Origin: Firmicutes bacterium UBA3941
Lineage (GTDB): Bacteria; Bacillota; Clostridia; Caldicoprobacterales; UBA3941
Direction of reading: 5' to 3'
DNA: 25,235 nucleotides
NCBI GenBank assembly: GCA_002385665.1
Contig: DGDX01000123.1
Location: forward strand, 17,651 to 42,885
Position numbers and translations under genes: made by a program. The notes under the pieces were generated by a model that did no database searches, was not told the origin of the DNA, and saw only the letters and a list, made by a program, of their open reading frames with translations. Below are positions 22,862 to 25,235 of the stretch, in pieces (position 1 is the stretch's first letter; each line of letters begins with the position of its first letter).

Positions 22862-23827
22862 ATGAAAATTTTGACGACCTTTAAACCCAGTAAAGAAGTT
22901 ATAGCTGAAATGGTAAAACTAGGTGCTTGTGTAACCGTTTTTGCTTCCGAGGAAGAGCTGATTAAATCCAATGAAGTGGAAGAAGCCGATGCTGTTATTG
23001 CAAACCACAGGACTTTGCAAATTGATTTTCTGAACAGGTGCAAGAAATTAAGGTGGATTCATGTTCCGCACGTGGGTATTGAGAGGCTGCCTTTACAGTA
23101 TCTCAAAGAAAGAAACATAATAGTGACTAATGCCCGCGGGACAGCGGGTGTACCCATCTCAGAGCATATCATGACTATGATGCTGATGTTTGCAAGAAAA
23201 AGCTTCGCCGCCTATAAAAATCAACTAGCCCGTAGTTGGAAAAGTCCGGGTAATGTTTTTAATCTCTATAATAAAACCGTAGGACTTTTGGGTACTGGAG
23301 ATGTAGGAAGCGAAACGGCAAAAAGGGCTAAGGCATTTGGTATGAGAACAATTGGCTATAATACAACCGGTGAACCCTTGGAACATTTCGACAAGGTTTA
23401 TTCCCCCGATGGGCTAAATGAATTCCTGGCTCAATGTGATTTTATTGTGTGTACACTTCCACCGACATCAAAAACAGAACATTTAATAGATGAAGAGCAA
23501 TTTAAATGTATGAAATCAACGGCTTATATCATTAATATATCGAGAGCAATAATTTTCAACGAGGAAGTACTATACAGCTATCTAAAAGATAAAAAAATAG
23601 CTGGTGCAGCCCTGGACGTATTTATGGATGAATTCAGGTTGGGATATTTACCTAAGGATAGTCCTTTCTGGGATCTGGACAATCTCATTATTACGCCCCA
23701 TATGGCAGGTGCCGGCGATCAGTGGAATTATTTCTCAACCAATATCATAATGCATAACGTACAATGTTTCTGTGAGAACAGATTGGATGATATGATCAAT
23801 ATTAGGGATTATGATAAAGGCTATTAG
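22862..23827 (+). CDS. D-isomer-specific 2-hydroxyacid dehydrogenase
   Basis: An NAD(P)-linked dehydrogenase of 321 residues that interconverts a 2-oxoacid and a D-2-hydroxyacid. The Rossmann fold is inserted as usual: EHIMTMMLMFARK (101-113) precedes the nucleotide loop GLLGTGDVG (141-149). Catalytic residues are R228 in INISRA, E257 in LDVFMDEF and H280 in TPHMAG. The specific substrate (glycerate, lactate, hydroxyisocaproate, phosphoglycerate) is not readable; there is no ACT domain, so SerA is unlikely. The ATG follows AGGAG by about 10 bases. It is transcribed alone and ends in a strong terminator. Confidence 0.92.
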   Translation: MKILTTFKPSKEVIAEMVKLGACVTVFASEEELIKSNEVEEADAVIANHRTLQIDFLNRCKKLRWIHVPHVGIERLPLQYLKERNIIVTNARGTAGVPISEHIMTMMLMFARKSFAAYKNQLARSWKSPGNVFNLYNKTVGLLGTGDVGSETAKRAKAFGMRTIGYNTTGEPLEHFDKVYSPDGLNEFLAQCDFIVCTLPPTSKTEHLIDEEQFKCMKSTAYIINISRAIIFNEEVLYSYLKDKKIAGAALDVFMDEFRLGYLPKDSPFWDLDNLIITPHMAGAGDQWNYFSTNIIMHNVQCFCENRLDDMINIRDYDKGY

Positions 23828-23838
23828 ATTTGATTATG

Positions 23839-23885
23839 GCAGACCGGCCATGACGGTGTAATTAACCGGCCGGTCTGCTTCTTAA
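23839..23885 (+). terminator. terminator after the dehydrogenase gene
   Basis: A perfect GC-rich 11-bp stem (GCAGACCGGCC at 23839-23849 with 23868-23878) followed by TTCTTAAT. It also faces the end of the convergent truncated gene and may serve both. Confidence 0.8.
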
Positions 23886-23963
23886 TACAGACAGTATACT
23901 TAGGTCAGAGAATGTTTGATGTTGTGAACCTATCATCCAACTGTGATATTTTTAATCTAACCG

Positions 23964-24332
23964 TCATTTATCTTCGGAATAAGCCGTTCTAAACCCTCCT
24001 TCATCCCAGGGCACACCGCTTATTAATTCCAGCCTCTTTGTACCATCAGGCTTGACTACTTGGTAAATGGTGGGAGTCTCTTGGCTATTGGCCCAGCTCT
24101 CCGGAGTTGGTAATCTTTCGCCCCAGGTTTTCCCCCCGTCTACACTTTTTTTCATGACTATAGGACCCTTGCCATGACCTTTGGGGTAGAATACAAGTAT
24201 GGTTCCATCATCCAGAAGTATAGAATCAGGATGACCCAGATATTGACTTTCTTCCCTGTCTACAAGATATTGCAAACATTTATTCTGAGACAGATCTACA
24301 TATCTTATAGATTCTAACTTATTACGGCTCAT
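23964..24332 (-). pseudogene. truncated BNR/sialidase-like protein
   Basis: A 122-residue product matching only the beginning of an exo-sialidase-like beta-propeller. It has YLGHPDSILLDDGTILVFYP, one Asp box (SVDGGKTWGE), and then ISGVPWDEGGFRTAYSEDK, where a further blade would normally continue. Full proteins of this type are about three times longer with several Asp boxes. After the TGA I find no further sialidase-like sequence in any minus-strand frame before the terminator at 23878. The start is intact: AGGAGG sits 8 bases before the ATG, and a promoter lies upstream. It looks like a gene that lost its 3' part. A genuine short protein cannot be excluded. Confidence 0.65.
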
Positions 24333-24402
24333 ACCAAATACCTCCTATACCGAGATTGCAGGCAAACCTACTCTTATAGATGGTACGCAAGGCTCTAATT
24401 TA

Positions 24403-24432
24403 AACATACTTTTTATCATATTTGCTTGTCAA
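24403..24432 (-). promoter_or_regulatory. promoter of the truncated BNR-like gene
   Basis: TTGACA (24427-24432), 18 bases, TATGTT (24403-24408) on the minus strand, just after the stop of the TipAL-like gene. The long spacer would suit activation by a MerR-type protein, but no clear dyad is seen in it. Confidence 0.5.
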
Positions 24433-24447
24433 TAAGCTATAGTAATA

Positions 24448-25197
24448 TCACCTATTTTTATCCGCATATATGGCCATGGCTTTACACATAAATTTTGCCA
24501 AGCCTTCGCCGAATTGATCTATATTCTTGGTGAAACGTTCATCCTCTACATACATTTGCCCCAACCCTTTAAATGCATCCAGGGAATAATGATGACCGAA
24601 ATTTTGGTTTAAAAAGTCGTACCATTCTTTTATGGCCTTTTGTGCATCATCTGATTCCGGCGGAGTGTTTCTAAGTTCTGCCAACCTTTGATAGATAGCG
24701 TTCATCTTTTCAACCGTGGTCTTTCTATCGGATTCAGACATGCCGCGAATCCAGGCATTGGATTTTTCAACAACGTCATCACCCCAACGCTGACGGGCTT
24801 CCTCTTCATATGGGTTATTGCTGAAATCAAACCCTGCGAATTTCTCTTTATTGGACATTTGAATTTCCCCTTTCATATACTTTATTGTTTTGTCAACAGT
24901 CGCAAGCATTTTGTCGATTCTATTGCGTTTCTCAAGGAGCATTTTTCTATGGAGCTGGAGCGCTTCCTGACGATCAAAGGAGGGATTGCCGATGATCTCT
25001 TTAATCTTTTTTAATGGGAAGTCGAGCTCCCTAAAAAACAGAATCTGCTGGAGTATTTCAAGATCGCTGTCGGTGTAAATGCGATAACCGGAATCGGTTC
25101 TTTTCTCCGGAGTCAACAACCCGATCTGGTCATAGCGATGCAGCGTACGTACACTAATCCCAACTAAATCAGCGACTTCCTTTACTTTTAATCCCAT
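24448..25197 (-). CDS. TipAL/Mta-type MerR regulator with TipAS drug-binding domain
   Basis: A 249-residue transcription activator. Residues 1-70 are a MerR winged helix ([25 protein letters not shown], then [14 protein letters not shown]), residues 75-110 the dimerising coiled coil, and residues ~120-249 a TipAS domain ([44 protein letters not shown]). TipAS domains bind thiopeptides and other hydrophobic drugs, and MerR partners then untwist a promoter with a long spacer. The ATG at 25197 follows GGGAGTGAT, with a TATAAT at 25220-25225. An internal ATG at 24858 has its own GGGGA 7 bases upstream, so a separate TipAS polypeptide may be made, as known for Streptomyces tipA. The gene's target is not certain; the truncated gene is next on the same strand. 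Confidence 0.92.
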   Translation of the reverse strand: MGLKVKEVADLVGISVRTLHRYDQIGLLTPEKRTDSGYRIYTDSDLEILQQILFFRELDFPLKKIKEIIGNPSFDRQEALQLHRKMLLEKRNRIDKMLATVDKTIKYMKGEIQMSNKEKFAGFDFSNNPYEEEARQRWGDDVVEKSNAWIRGMSESDRKTTVEKMNAIYQRLAELRNTPPESDDAQKAIKEWYDFLNQNFGHHYSLDAFKGLGQMYVEDERFTKNIDQFGEGLAKFMCKAMAIYADKNR

Positions 25198-25219
25198 CTC
25201 ATCACTCCCTGTGGTAGCT

Positions 25220-25225
25220 ATTATA
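25220..25225 (-). promoter_or_regulatory. -10 element of the TipAL-like gene
   Basis: TATAAT on the minus strand, 23 bases before the start codon. The matching -35 region would lie at or beyond the end of the window. Confidence 0.5.
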
Positions 25226-25235
25226 AAGTATAACG

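Noticed and set aside
1..25235. CRISPR arrays, tRNA or rRNA genes, complete insertion sequences, prophage genes
   Set aside because: None seen on reading both strands; no regularly spaced repeats, no T-arm motifs, no transposase or integrase frame.

Overview
The window looks like a chromosomal segment of a low- to mid-GC Bacillota bacterium, most likely class Clostridia. The signs are purine-rich Shine-Dalgarno sequences (GGAGG) before most genes, TTG and GTG starts, a T-box leader, a BlaI/M56 regulatory pair, a SpoIIM-like protein, AraM, and a mixed gene set with no ribosomal or phage cluster. No rRNA, tRNA, CRISPR array or complete insertion sequence was seen. The assignment to Clostridia is inference; no marker gene fixes the genus.

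Left part (1-4319). The 3' half of sbcC, starting at the zinc hook, enters from the left. It converges on a blaI-M56 antirepressor operon on the minus strand. A long imperfect hairpin lies between them, and the operon has a readable autoregulated promoter carrying two TACAnnTGTA-type operators. A gamma-class carbonic anhydrase-like gene follows.

Middle (4320-11390). A leader with a good promoter, a 7-codon peptide, competing hairpins and a strong terminator precedes an ABC-F ATPase. Then come araM (glycerol-1-phosphate dehydrogenase), an unrecognised 193-residue protein behind a possible sigma-D promoter, murQ, a DUF1848 protein with a C-terminal radical-SAM-like cysteine motif, and a small zinc-ribbon protein. 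These are mostly separate co-directional units.

Accessory-looking stretch (11476-16217). It holds a DUF362 protein with an unusual cysteine tail, a convergent AT-rich pair on the minus strand (Lnt-like amidase and SpoIIM-like membrane protein), and a solitary Mrr-type restriction endonuclease with a PUA-like N-terminus.

Right part (16218-25235). A full T-box riboswitch with a probable leucine specifier (CUC) controls an 843-residue fusion of a sugar-isomerase-like TIM barrel to an acyl-CoA synthetase (ANL) module. This is the most unusual feature in the window. GH32 fructosidase and a MESH1-like ppGpp-hydrolase-type HD protein form a tight pair, which converges on an MFS transporter. A D-2-hydroxyacid dehydrogenase is divergent from the transporter. 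The window ends with a truncated BNR/sialidase-like gene and a TipAL-type MerR regulator. The best candidates for undescribed biology are the T-box-controlled fusion and the peptide-coupled leader of the ABC-F gene.
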